A stretch of 64,000 nt of DNA from contig CABUQV010000007.1 in NCBI GenBank assembly GCA_902493855.1, positions 26,037 to 90,036 on the forward strand, read 5' to 3'. The position numbers and the translations under genes are program-made. The DNA is from an uncultured Collinsella sp. (GTDB lineage Bacteria; Actinomycetota; Coriobacteriia; Coriobacteriales; Coriobacteriaceae). Shown in pieces: positions 36,120 through 44,176 of the stretch (position 1 is its first letter; each line of letters starts with the position of its first letter). The notes below the pieces were generated by a model. That model was not told the origin of the DNA, did no database searches, and worked only from the letters and a program-made list of their open reading frames with translations.

Positions 36120-37232
36120 ATGGCAAAGGTAAAAATCAGCGACGTCGCGCGCGAGGCCGGGGTTTCGCTGGGCACGGTTTCCAACGCGCTCAACCACCCC
36201 GAAAAGCTGCGCCCCGAGACCCTCAAGCTCATCAACGAGACCATCAATCGCCTTGGCTACCTGCCCAACCAAAGCGCCCGTCAGCTCGCGGGCGGCACCA
36301 CCAAGTCCTTTGGCCTGGTGCTCCCCCGTCTCGATCACGGCTTTTCGCTCCAAATCGCCAGCGGCGCCCACAACGAGGCCCGCAAGCACGGCTACGACCT
36401 GCTCATCGCCAACGCCGATAACGACGATATTCTCCAGGACCATTACCTGCGCTACTTTATGGGCACCCAGATGTCCGGCGTCATGGTTCAGCCCATGGCG
36501 TCCCCCGACTGGCACCCCGCCATGACCAAGATGCCCGTGCCGATCGTCCATCTGGACATCCATTGCTCCGAGCCCGGCTACTACGTAGCGGCCGACAACG
36601 AGGCCCAGGGTCGCATCATTGCCGAACTTGCCATCGCCCGCGGTGCACGCCATATCACCGTTGTGGGTCGAGCAGCATTTATGCAGCTCACCCTACGCGT
36701 GCTTGGCATTCACAAGGCCCTCGCCCTGCACCCCGATATCAAGATCGAAGTCATCGACGCTGGCGAATGGAATACCGCTGCCGACGGCTACGGCATCGGT
36801 GCCCAAATCGCCGCGCGCCCCGCCGACGAACGCCCCGATTTTGTCGTTGGCCTGACCGACGTGTTGGCCTCGGGCGTTATCTCGGCGCTGGTCGACAAGG
36901 GCATCTCTGTCCCCGGGCAAGTACGCGTAGCAGGCTGCGATGGCAACCCGCTCGCTTGGAGTGGATCGGTCCCGCTCACTACGGTAGCGCCCCCGGGCTA
37001 CGAGATTGGCCGCAAGGGCGTTCAATTGCTCATGGAGCAAATCGAGAACAAGGTCCCGACAAAGACCAAGCATATCCACGTCAGCTCTGCCGCGCGCACC
37101 GTCACCGCGGTCACGGCCATCGAGGACATCAACCGCCAAGAACTCGTGCGGCCGTTCCTGCTGGAACGCGCCAGCACCCAGGCAAGCAGCCAGACCGACG
37201 CCACGGCCATCAACCTCGGTGCGTATCTATAG
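36120..37232 (+). CDS. LacI-family regulator 1
   Basis: 370 aa. N-terminal helix-turn-helix VKISDVAREAGVSLGTVSNALNHPEKLRPETL with hinge NQSARQLAGG, then a periplasmic-binding-protein-like sugar domain (SFGLVLPRLDHGFSLQIASG, VAGCDGNPLAWSGSVPLTTV). ATG follows AAAGGGG. The C-terminal ~40 residues extend beyond the usual LacI end. No sugar genes flank it except a HAD phosphatase downstream on the other strand, so the regulon is unclear. Confidence 0.93.
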   Translation: MAKVKISDVAREAGVSLGTVSNALNHPEKLRPETLKLINETINRLGYLPNQSARQLAGGTTKSFGLVLPRLDHGFSLQIASGAHNEARKHGYDLLIANADNDDILQDHYLRYFMGTQMSGVMVQPMASPDWHPAMTKMPVPIVHLDIHCSEPGYYVAADNEAQGRIIAELAIARGARHITVVGRAAFMQLTLRVLGIHKALALHPDIKIEVIDAGEWNTAADGYGIGAQIAARPADERPDFVVGLTDVLASGVISALVDKGISVPGQVRVAGCDGNPLAWSGSVPLTTVAPPGYEIGRKGVQLLMEQIENKVPTKTKHIHVSSAARTVTAVTAIEDINRQELVRPFLLERASTQASSQTDATAINLGAYL

Positions 37233-37258
37233 CACGCACGCAAGTATGCTAATCGCCG

Positions 37259-37304
37259 CTCAAGCAAAAGGGGCCCGACCATTGCCGGGCCCCTTTTGCT
37301 TGAG
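37259..37304. terminator. Bidirectional terminator between lacI-type gene and HAD phosphatase
   Basis: CTCAAGCAAAAGGGGCCCG, 7-nt loop, and its exact inverse ending CCCCTTTTGCTTGAG. Convergent genes on both sides. Confidence 0.85.
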
Positions 37305-37344
37305 CGCAAACGTGGGCAATTGCTCGTTTCAACACCGCAATTGT

Positions 37345-37995
37345 CTAGCGTACGGCCTTGACTGCCGCCGCCAGATCGAACAACGTATCGAGCACGGCCT
37401 CGCAGCCATCCACCACGTCCTGCGGCAGCGGCACGATATCGGGGACGGCGAAGACATGGCATCCGGCCGTGATGCCCGAGACACAGCCGTTGCGCGAATC
37501 CTCGACCACGGCACATTCCTCGGGAGCAAAGCCCGCGCGCTCGCAGGCGAGCAGATACATCTCGGGGTCGGGCTTGCCGTGCACGACGTCCTCGCCACAC
37601 GTTACCGTTTCAAACTTGTCAAAAAGACCGACCATCTTAAGGTTGCGCTCGGCCGTAACGAGGCGCGACGACGTCGCAAGGCCCACGTGATAGCCCGCAG
37701 CCAGCAGCTCGTCTAGGCACTCGGCGGCGCCGGCCTTAAGTTCCAGTTCGGTCTTGACCATCTCGTCGCGAATCTCCTTGTGGCGACGATAGATCGCCTC
37801 GGTGGTTTCGTGGCTGCCATAATGCTTATCGAGGATGTCCATAACATCGGGCAGCGTGCGGCCGATAAACTGATGGATCAGCGCATCATCAATCGCGAGC
37901 CCCAGCTCAGCGGCGCCTGCCTTCCAGGCCTTAATCCCCAAACGCTCGGTGTCGACCAGCGTTCCGTCCATGTCAAAAATAACAGCCTTGATCAT
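37345..37995 (-). CDS. HAD-superfamily phosphatase, beta-phosphoglucomutase-like
   Basis: 216 aa. Motif I VIFDMDGTLVDTE, cap domain (about 18-85), motif II LATSSRLVTAERNLK, motif III Lys in GKPDPEMYLLACE, motif IV VVEDSRNGCVSGITAG. The DxD pair and helical cap place it with PgmB/YcjU/GPH-type sugar phosphatases. ATG (MIKAVIF) with GGGGGA upstream. The substrate is likely a small sugar phosphate. Confidence 0.93.
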   Translation of the reverse strand: MIKAVIFDMDGTLVDTERLGIKAWKAGAAELGLAIDDALIHQFIGRTLPDVMDILDKHYGSHETTEAIYRRHKEIRDEMVKTELELKAGAAECLDELLAAGYHVGLATSSRLVTAERNLKMVGLFDKFETVTCGEDVVHGKPDPEMYLLACERAGFAPEECAVVEDSRNGCVSGITAGCHVFAVPDIVPLPQDVVDGCEAVLDTLFDLAAAVKAVR

Positions 37996-38168
37996 ATCGG
38001 TCCCCCATCGACTCTCGCTGTCGCGTTGCCGCAACTCTACCGCATTTGGTAACTTGTATATAACGTATATACCATATTGCACTTTCGTTACACAGATAGA
38101 AGTCTTATGGCAAGTAACGCATTAGGATTATAGTTTTCGATCGAGTACTCAACGATAAGGATCGTTTC

Positions 38169-39047
38169 ATGATTTTAAACACCACGGCACCCGCAGAGGA
38201 GCTTCAAGACAAGCTATCGGCGCTCGAACAGCTGCTTTTGGCATACGGGCGCGTGGCTATCGGGTTTTCCGGCGGCGTTGACAGCAGCTTTTTGGCCGCC
38301 GTATGCGCCCGCATCATGCCTACCAATACCCTCCTCGTCCATCTCACCACGCCGCTCATCGGCACGCCCGAGCAGGCTTCGTTTGAGCAGTCCGTTGATG
38401 GGCAGGCCAATGAGGGGCCGCATTTTAAGCTCCCCGTGCTCAATCTTTCGGTGGATCAGCTGCAGCTCACCCAAGTAGCCTGCAACGATGCTAATCGCTG
38501 CTACCACTGCAAGCACGCCGGCTTTACCGCCATCGTCAACCACGCCAAGTCGCTCGGCTTTCCCGCCGTCATCGATGGCAGCAATGCAAGCGATCGCGGT
38601 GACTACCGCCCCGGCATGCGTGCCGCCGAAGAACTCGGCGTACGCTCCCCTCTCATGGAGGTCGGCTTTACCAAGGACGAAGAGCGCGAGCTGCTGCGCT
38701 CATGGGGCTACCCCGTCTGGAACCTGCCCGCCGGCGCCTGCCTCGCCACGCGCGTCCCCACGGGCGAGGAGCTTACGCGCGAAAAGGTTGATTTAATCCG
38801 CGCCTGCGAGGATTACCTGCACGATCTTGACCTGGCGCAGGTGCGTGCGCGCTTGGTCGGCGGCTGCATGCATATCGAGGCCGCACCCGCAGATGTCGCC
38901 AAGATTGCTGCCCTCGGTGGCAACGCCGTTGATGCCGAGGGCAAAACCCCCCTGCCCGCCGTTATCGAGTCCGTGCTGCGCGAGCTGGGCTGCGACCATA
39001 TCTCCCCCGAGGTCACCCCCTACATTCACGGTGCCATGAATCAGTAA
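38169..39047 (+). CDS. larE: LarE-type ATP-dependent sacrificial sulfur transferase
   Basis: 292 aa. PP-loop SGGVDSS at 34-40 adenylates the cofactor precursor. Cys111 and Cys114 lie in NRCYHCK. Cys191 in GACLATRVP is in the region of the sacrificial Cys of Lactiplantibacillus LarE; I could not align to confirm. LarE adds sulfur to make the nickel-pincer nucleotide of lactate racemase and related enzymes. LarB, LarC and LarA are not in this window. The gene is monocistronic and ends inside a GGGACAG-family hairpin. Confidence 0.9.
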   Translation: MILNTTAPAEELQDKLSALEQLLLAYGRVAIGFSGGVDSSFLAAVCARIMPTNTLLVHLTTPLIGTPEQASFEQSVDGQANEGPHFKLPVLNLSVDQLQLTQVACNDANRCYHCKHAGFTAIVNHAKSLGFPAVIDGSNASDRGDYRPGMRAAEELGVRSPLMEVGFTKDEERELLRSWGYPVWNLPAGACLATRVPTGEELTREKVDLIRACEDYLHDLDLAQVRARLVGGCMHIEAAPADVAKIAALGGNAVDAEGKTPLPAVIESVLRELGCDHISPEVTPYIHGAMNQ

Positions 39048-39082
39048 CCTGCCAATAAGGGACAGGTTTATTTTGGCAGGTT
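39046..39082. repeat. GGGACAG-core hairpin, copy 7 (AACCTGCCA arms)
   Basis: AACCTGCCAATA, GGGACAGGTTTA, TTTTGGCAGGTT. It starts at the second base of the larE TAA stop and is followed by TTATCTGGGG. Confidence 0.88.
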
Positions 39083-39166
39083 TTATCTGGGGAAATATCG
39101 CGAGACAATCGCCCCTCCAGCACCCATCTGGCCTCGAGAGACACTAGAGAGGCGACCCGGCTGCAT

Positions 39167-39298
39167 CTACTTCTTCCGATATCGGCGGTTGCGGCTCGTC
39201 GATGAACCCATTACTTCGATGAGCCCTTTATCCGCCATTTTTGGCAGATGGTAGCGGACGGACGAATTGTGGCATTCCGTCTCTCTAAAACAAGGCGC
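39167..39298 (-). pseudogene. C-terminal winged-helix remnant
   Basis: A 43-codon open stretch ends ECHNSSVRYHLPKMADKGLI and EVMGSSTSRNRRYRKK before TAG. That is the C-terminal wing of a winged-helix DNA-binding domain, as found at the end of AlbA_2/DUF-type or Fic-type proteins. There is no start codon; the frame is closed upstream by TAA inside a perfect 66-bp palindrome. It appears to be the residue of a larger gene on the minus strand. The wider gap 39083-39652 holds no other gene. Confidence 0.55.
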
Positions 39299-39450
39299 TT
39301 ATCTCTCTAACTTTAGAGAGATAAGCGCCTTGTTTTAGAGAGACATTAAGAGAGATGTATCGAATTCGCTGCTAGATTGCCTAATGCTATCTCTCTAACC
39401 AACCTTCTCTTTAGAGAGACATTTAGAGAGACGAGTGCGACCTCTCTAAT
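39279..39450. repeat. Cluster of TCTCTCTAA boxes with a 66-bp perfect palindrome
   Basis: 39279-39344 is a perfect palindrome with 32-bp arms and a 2-nt centre; each arm starts GTCTCTCTAAAA and ends ATCTCTCTAA. Further boxes are TTAAGAGAGAT (39346), ATCTCTCTAA (39389), TTTAGAGAGAC (39410), TTTAGAGAGAC (39422) and CCTCTCTAAT (39441). Boxes occur in both orientations. There is no gene in this stretch. Confidence 0.9.
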
Positions 39451-39520
39451 CATGGGCTCCGCTCTTTAAGGTGCACACTTCCTAACCGCACCCTAAGTTG
39501 CGGTGAAATAGCTCCCGATT

Positions 39521-39557
39521 AACCTGCCAAAAAGGGACAGGTTTATTTTGGCAGGTT
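39521..39557. repeat. GGGACAG-core hairpin, copy 8 (AACCTGCCAAAA arms)
   Basis: AACCTGCCAAAA, AGGGACAGGTTTA, TTTTGGCAGGTT, then TTATCTGGGG. It is abutted on the left by a single arm of the GTTGCGGTG family (39494-39508). Confidence 0.88.
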
Positions 39558-39577
39558 TTATCTGGGGAAACGCAAAC

Positions 39578-39613
39578 GGGGCCGCGACACCTTTATGGCG
39601 TCGCGGCCCTTTT
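39578..39613 (+). terminator. Hairpin terminator downstream of the PTS operon
   Basis: GGGGCCGCGAC, 11-nt loop, GTCGCGGCCC then TTTT. The T-run suits the plus strand; on the minus strand it would still cap the PTS operon transcript. Confidence 0.65.
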
Positions 39614-39652
39614 CCTTGGAGAAGGATCGATTGATTGAACGGGATGACCGTT

Positions 39653-40105
39653 CTAGTCTTCGAGTCCGCTATTGATGAGCTCCGCAATCTCAACGGGATC
39701 GGTGCTCGCGCGCACCTTGTCACGGAAGCCGGCATCCATCAGCATCACGGCAGCCTTGGAGAGCAGACGCAGGTGCGTGGTTCCAGCCTCGCCGGCAGGC
39801 ACGTACAGCGCGAGCGCAACGTCGACAGGCACCCCATCGAAGCTCGGCCATTCAACGGGCTCGACCAACTTAAGCACGGCAACGCCCGGCGTGTGAATCG
39901 CGTCGCTTTTGGCATGCGGAACGGCAAAACCAGCGACAAGGCCGGTCTCGGCCTCGTTCTCGCGAGCAATAAAGGCAGCCTCTACGGCAGATGCGTCATC
40001 GGCAAAGCCGAGCTCGACGGCCTGCTCGGACAAATAATGCAGGGCGTTCTCGCGCGAGGCGGCAGTATGCCCGATCGTCACTTGGTTGGCAGATACAAAT
40101 CCCAT
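39653..40105 (-). CDS. PTS EIIA protein, fructose/mannitol type
   Basis: 150 aa. The phosphorylated His is His64 in GLVAGFAVPHAKSDAI, the PTS_EIIA type 2 signature. It receives phosphate from HPr and passes it to the EIIB Cys of the EIIBC protein encoded at the other end of the operon. It is the last gene of the operon EIIBC, GatZ-like, transaldolase, transketolase N and C, EIIA. AAGGAAGG precedes the ATG. Confidence 0.93.
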   Translation of the reverse strand: MGFVSANQVTIGHTAASRENALHYLSEQAVELGFADDASAVEAAFIARENEAETGLVAGFAVPHAKSDAIHTPGVAVLKLVEPVEWPSFDGVPVDVALALYVPAGEAGTTHLRLLSKAAVMLMDAGFRDKVRASTDPVEIAELINSGLED

Positions 40106-40116
40106 GGAAACCTTCC

Positions 40117-41055
40117 TTACAACGCGGACCTGACCGCAGCTTCGATGCCGTCGGCGTCCAAACCGTACTTATGCAGCAAATCGACCGCAGGGCCGGACTC
40201 GCCGTACACATCGCGCACGCCGACGCGACGCATCGGCACTGGATGCTGCTCCGCGAGCACCGAGGCAACGGCCTCGCCAAGACCGCCGATAATCGAATGC
40301 TCCTCGGCAGTGACCACGCGACCGGTCTTCTTGGCACTGGCTACAACCAGGCGTTCATCAAGCGGCTTGATCGTGTGCATGTTGATGACCTCGGCGTCGA
40401 TGCCATCGGCAGCGAGCGCCTCGGCTGCCTCGAGCGCCTCGGCGACCATAAGGCCACAAGCGATGATGGTCACATCGGACCCCTCGCGCACGACCACGCC
40501 GCGACCAATCTTGAACTCATAGTCCTCGCGGTCGTTGATGACCGGCGTTGCCAGACGGCCGAAGCGCATGTAGACCGGCCCCTCAAACTCATAGGCGGCG
40601 CGCACGCAAGCGCGAGCCTCGATGTCATCGGCGGGAACGATTACCGTCATACCCGGAATCGTGCGCATGAGCGCGATATCCTCGCAGCACTGATGCGTGG
40701 CGCCGTCTTCACCGACCGAGATACCCGCATGCGTGGCGCCAATTTTGACGTTGAGGTGCGGATAGCCGATGGAATTACGCACTTGTTCGTACGCGCGGCC
40801 GGCGGCGAACATGGCAAAGGTGCTCGCAAAGGCAATGTGGCCCGTGGTCGCAATGCCGGCGGCAAGCCCCATCAAGTTGCTCTCGGCAATGCCGGCGTCG
40901 TAGAAACGCTCAGGATGGGCAGCCTTAAACTTACCCGTCTGCGTGGCGGCGGCCAGGTCGGCATCGAGCACTACAAAGTCATCGTGCTCATTGCCCAGCT
41001 CGACAAGTGCCTCGCCATAGCTAACGCGCGTGGCGACTTTCTTGACGTCTGCCAT
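40117..41055 (-). CDS. Transketolase, C-terminal subunit
   Basis: 312 aa. Pyrimidine-binding and C-terminal domains of a split transketolase: ISVGEDGATHQCCEDIALMRTIPG, EAFDTAG-like VTAEEHSIIGGLGEAVASVLAE. Its ATG overlaps the TAA of the N-terminal subunit (TAATG), so translation is coupled. It works with the 276-aa subunit on C2 transfer between ketose and aldose phosphates. Being within a PTS operon, it is probably dedicated to that sugar rather than the housekeeping enzyme. Confidence 0.94.
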   Translation of the reverse strand: MADVKKVATRVSYGEALVELGNEHDDFVVLDADLAAATQTGKFKAAHPERFYDAGIAESNLMGLAAGIATTGHIAFASTFAMFAAGRAYEQVRNSIGYPHLNVKIGATHAGISVGEDGATHQCCEDIALMRTIPGMTVIVPADDIEARACVRAAYEFEGPVYMRFGRLATPVINDREDYEFKIGRGVVVREGSDVTIIACGLMVAEALEAAEALAADGIDAEVINMHTIKPLDERLVVASAKKTGRVVTAEEHSIIGGLGEAVASVLAEQHPVPMRRVGVRDVYGESGPAVDLLHKYGLDADGIEAAVRSAL

Positions 41056-41885
41056 TAGAGCTCCTCCCCTGCTGCTGCGAGCTCGGCCATGGCCTGCTCA
41101 AACTGTTCATCGTTGGGTGCCTTGCCGTGCCAGCCCACCTGGTTTTCCATAAAGGAGACGCCCTTGCCCTTCACCGTCTCGGCGATAATGGCCACGGGCG
41201 AGTCGCTCACTTTGCGAGCCTCGGCAAAGGCGGCGGCAATCTGCGCCATGTCGTTACCGTCGGCGAGCTCGATCACATGCCACTTAAAGGCACGGAACTT
41301 GTCGGCAAGCGGCATAGCCGAGTTAACTTCGTCGATACAGCCGTCAATTTGCAGGCCATTGTGATCGACGATAGCGACGAGGTTGTCGAGCGCGTGGTTG
41401 CCGGCGAACATGGCCGCCTCCCACACCTGGCCTTCCTCGCACTCACCGTCGCCCAGCAACGTGTAGACACGGTAGCCGTCGCCCCAGTGCTTAGCGGCAA
41501 GCGCCATTCCAACCGCGGCGGAGATGCCCTGACCGAGCGATCCGGTGGACATGTCGATGCCCGGGGCGTCGTTCATGTTGGGATGGCCCTGCAGTCGGCT
41601 GCCAATATGACGGAGCGCCTCGAGCTCTTCGACGGGAAAATAGCCGCGATTTGCCAACACCGAATACAGGCCCGGCGCCGCGTGACCCTTGGAAAGCACA
41701 AAGCGATCGCGATCGGCCTTGTGAGGGTCGGCAGGATCGATATTCATTTCCTCAAAGTACAGATACGTCATGATGTCGGCAGCACCGAGCGATCCACCCG
41801 GGTGTCCCGACTTGGCCGCGTGAACCGCAGTCACGACACCCTTCCTGGCCTCATTGGCGACCTTCGCCAGCTCTTGGTTGGTCAT
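41055..41885 (-). CDS. Transketolase, N-terminal subunit
   Basis: 276 aa. Thiamine diphosphate domain with SGHPGGSLGAADIMTYLYF, the GDG motif GDGECEEGQVWEAAMFAGN, and Asn of the metal site in IVDHNGLQIDG. ATG follows GAGAGG. Split transketolases are common in actinomycetes and Firmicutes sugar operons. It is co-transcribed with the C-terminal subunit. Confidence 0.95.
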   Translation of the reverse strand: MTNQELAKVANEARKGVVTAVHAAKSGHPGGSLGAADIMTYLYFEEMNIDPADPHKADRDRFVLSKGHAAPGLYSVLANRGYFPVEELEALRHIGSRLQGHPNMNDAPGIDMSTGSLGQGISAAVGMALAAKHWGDGYRVYTLLGDGECEEGQVWEAAMFAGNHALDNLVAIVDHNGLQIDGCIDEVNSAMPLADKFRAFKWHVIELADGNDMAQIAAAFAEARKVSDSPVAIIAETVKGKGVSFMENQVGWHGKAPNDEQFEQAMAELAAAGEEL

Positions 41886-41948
41886 ACGAATTCCTCTCTT
41901 GAGAACAACCCCGGCACCGGATGACGCGATGCCGGGGCAATCCACTCG

Positions 41949-42632
41949 TTAAGCCTGAGCGACGACCTTCTGCCAGTCAGCCTCGAACGAGGCAAGGCCC
42001 TGGTCGGTCAGCGGGTGATGCAGGCACTTCTTGAGAGCGGCCATGGGCACGGTCGCGATGTCGGCGCCAAGAAGAGCCGCCTGGGTCACGTGGTTGGGCG
42101 TGCGGACCGAAGCGGTGATGATCTCAACGGTGTCGTCGACGTTCTTGCCGGTCCAGTCATAGTTCTTGATGCAAGTCACAACATTGTCGAGCTGCGAGAT
42201 GCCGTCCTCGGCGATGTCGTCAAAGCGGCCGACAAACGGGCTGATGTAGCGGGCACCGGCGTTGGCGGCCATAAGGGCCTGCGTCGGCGAGAAGACGAGC
42301 GTCATGTTGACGCGCACGCCTGCATCGGCCAGCGCGCGGCAGGCGGCGAGACCGGCCTCGCAAACGGGAAGCTTAACCACGATGTTGGGAGCCAGGGCGG
42401 CAAGACGCTTGCCCTCCTCGATCATGCCCTCGGTAGTGGTCGCGGTGGACTCGGCGGACACGGGCAGGCCTTCGCAGAGCTCGGCGATCTTGAGCATGTG
42501 GGGCTCAAAGTCGGCCAGCTTGCCGCCGGTCTTGGCATACAGGGACGGGTTGGTGGTGACGCCGGCAAGGCAGCCCCAGCTCTTAGCCTCGGCGATCTCG
42601 TCAAGGTTGGCGGTATCGATAAAGAACTTCAT
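41949..42632 (-). CDS. Transaldolase / fructose-6-phosphate aldolase-like protein
   Basis: 227 aa, the short class I type. MKFFIDTANLDEIAEAKSWGCLAGVTTNPSL is the family signature; the Schiff-base Lys is in NIVVKLPV; VNMTLVFSPTQALMAANAGARYISPFVGR follows. Family members are either transaldolases or F6P aldolases, and the active-site residue that separates them needs an alignment. With the neighbouring transketolase pair, a transaldolase role linking hexose and pentose phosphates fits best. Confidence 0.93.
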   Translation of the reverse strand: MKFFIDTANLDEIAEAKSWGCLAGVTTNPSLYAKTGGKLADFEPHMLKIAELCEGLPVSAESTATTTEGMIEEGKRLAALAPNIVVKLPVCEAGLAACRALADAGVRVNMTLVFSPTQALMAANAGARYISPFVGRFDDIAEDGISQLDNVVTCIKNYDWTGKNVDDTVEIITASVRTPNHVTQAALLGADIATVPMAALKKCLHHPLTDQGLASFEADWQKVVAQA

Positions 42633-42669
42633 GGTGCAAACTCCTTCGGAGGAATCCAAAACTCAAAAA

Positions 42670-42700
42670 ATAGGATAAAGGGGGCGTCCCTTTGTCCTAT
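42670..42700. repeat. GGGACAG-related hairpin, copy 9 (ATAGGATAAAG arms)
   Basis: ATAGGATAAAGGG-GGCG-TCCCTTTGTCCTAT. It lies between the GatZ-like gene and the transaldolase gene inside the PTS operon. Confidence 0.8.
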
Positions 42701-42757
42701 GTGCCGGGCCTATGGCTGGGACATGCCCCAGACCCGGCGTCGCGTAGGAAAAACTAC

Positions 42758-44032
42758 CTAGTCCTCGAGGGCCTTCTCGATGCGGCTCGTGACGCCCTTG
42801 AGGTTAAGACCGACGACGTACTGCTTGATCGGGCGCTTGATGTGCTCGATCACAAAGCGCTTGCCGTCGATGTCCTGGGCGGCGAGGTTGCGGTAGAGCT
42901 TCTCGACCTGCTCCTTGACCTCGGGATCGTTGAAGGCGTAGTGGCCGGAGACATCCAGAATCTTCAGGCTGAGCTCGTCGTCAGCCAGGATGTCGTCAAC
43001 CTGCAGGTTAACGTCATCGCCGGTCATCCACTTGCGCCAGCGCTCGGTCTTGATGGCCTTGACTAACAGCGTGTGATACAGGTCGGAGGGATCGTCACAC
43101 AGGCCGTTGTCGACCAGGATCTGCTCGGTAGCGCAGAGCTTGAGGTAGGCGCGGGTCTCCTCGGTGCCGTACTGAGGGGCGACATTGGAGGCCGTCACGT
43201 GAGCCGGGATGTGCTCGAGCAGCGTCGCGTCATCCAGATAGTCGGCGTTGTGCTCCTTCAGGCCCACGCCGTAGCGCTTTGCCATGTCGGCGAGCTCGCG
43301 GGCGTTCTTAAAGTTGTAATGGCCAACCTGCTCGGTCCAACGGGTGAGCGTACCGGTCTGACCGACGATAAAGGTGGGCATGGGGCAGCCGCGCTTCTCG
43401 AGCTCGGGCTGCAGCTGAGAAATGAACTCCTCGTACTTATCGGTAGAGGTCAAGCCGCCATTGGTCTCCTCGGTACCGACCTCATAGGCGACCTCGGGCA
43501 GGTTATGCTCGCGACGGTACTGCTCAAGGTAGTCGATAAGATCGATCGTGCGGCGAAGCACCACGTCGAGCGGAATAACCTTGCCGATCTGATAGGGGTC
43601 CTTGGTGGGGTCGACCATCAGCAGGTCGAAGCCTGCCTCCATGTCGGCGACGAAGGACTTGCGAGCGAGCTCCATGGCCTCGTCCTCGGGCAGGTGGGCG
43701 TTACGCTCCTCGTCGCGCTGCCACGGACCGCCGTGATCGCGGCACAGGTAGTACGGGCCGGTGTAACCCACCTCGTCGGCAACCTTCTTGATGTCGGCGG
43801 CAAAGCGCGTCTGGTCCCAACCGTTGACGTAGCCGGCGCCCATCTCGTCCATATCGACCTGGTTGCGGCTGGCGATAAACATGGGCGGGAAATCCTCGTC
43901 CTTGGCAAGCTCGAACACGGCCTGAATCAGGTTGGGGCTCATGGGGCCAATGCCGACCATGGTTGCGTGATCGCCGCTATCTTGCAGCTTGAGCATGCCC
44001 TGAACGGCCTGGCGGATGGTGAGGTTGGACAT
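42758..44032 (-). CDS. GatZ/KbaZ-family protein (tagatose-bisphosphate aldolase subunit or tagatose 6-phosphate epimerase)
   Basis: 424 aa, PF08013 family. MVGIGPMSPNLIQAVFELAKDEDFPPMFIASRNQVD, YYLCRDHGGPWQRDEE, VDPTKDPY and YEVGTEETNGGLT are characteristic. In E. coli GatZ/KbaZ stabilise the catalytic GatY/KbaY aldolase. No GatY/KbaY homolog is present here. Stand-alone PF08013 proteins have been reported as D-tagatose 6-phosphate 4-epimerases. With a PTS transporter upstream and transaldolase/transketolase downstream, conversion of an incoming ketose phosphate to fructose 6-phosphate is the best inference. GGAGAAGGAG precedes the ATG. Confidence 0.88.
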   Translation of the reverse strand: MSNLTIRQAVQGMLKLQDSGDHATMVGIGPMSPNLIQAVFELAKDEDFPPMFIASRNQVDMDEMGAGYVNGWDQTRFAADIKKVADEVGYTGPYYLCRDHGGPWQRDEERNAHLPEDEAMELARKSFVADMEAGFDLLMVDPTKDPYQIGKVIPLDVVLRRTIDLIDYLEQYRREHNLPEVAYEVGTEETNGGLTSTDKYEEFISQLQPELEKRGCPMPTFIVGQTGTLTRWTEQVGHYNFKNARELADMAKRYGVGLKEHNADYLDDATLLEHIPAHVTASNVAPQYGTEETRAYLKLCATEQILVDNGLCDDPSDLYHTLLVKAIKTERWRKWMTGDDVNLQVDDILADDELSLKILDVSGHYAFNDPEVKEQVEKLYRNLAAQDIDGKRFVIEHIKRPIKQYVVGLNLKGVTSRIEKALED

Positions 44033-44124
44033 TTTGTTCTCCTTCTCCAGAGGATTTTTGACAAAAGTTCCCTGGGACCCAAATGCGGGCCCTATCAGTA
44101 CGGATGGATTTTGTTGTGTAGGGG

Positions 44125-44162
44125 CGGTTGTGCGGAGTCAAATCCATCCCTCCGCACAACCG
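44125..44162. repeat. Intercistronic hairpin between EIIBC and GatZ-like genes
   Basis: CGGTTGTGCGGAG / CTCCGCACAACCG with loop TCAAATCCATCC. A second, competing pair is GGATGGATTT (44102) with AAATCCATCC in that loop. No T-run. It may set differential expression within the operon. Confidence 0.7.
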
Positions 44163-44176
44163 GAGTCCTTAAAGGT

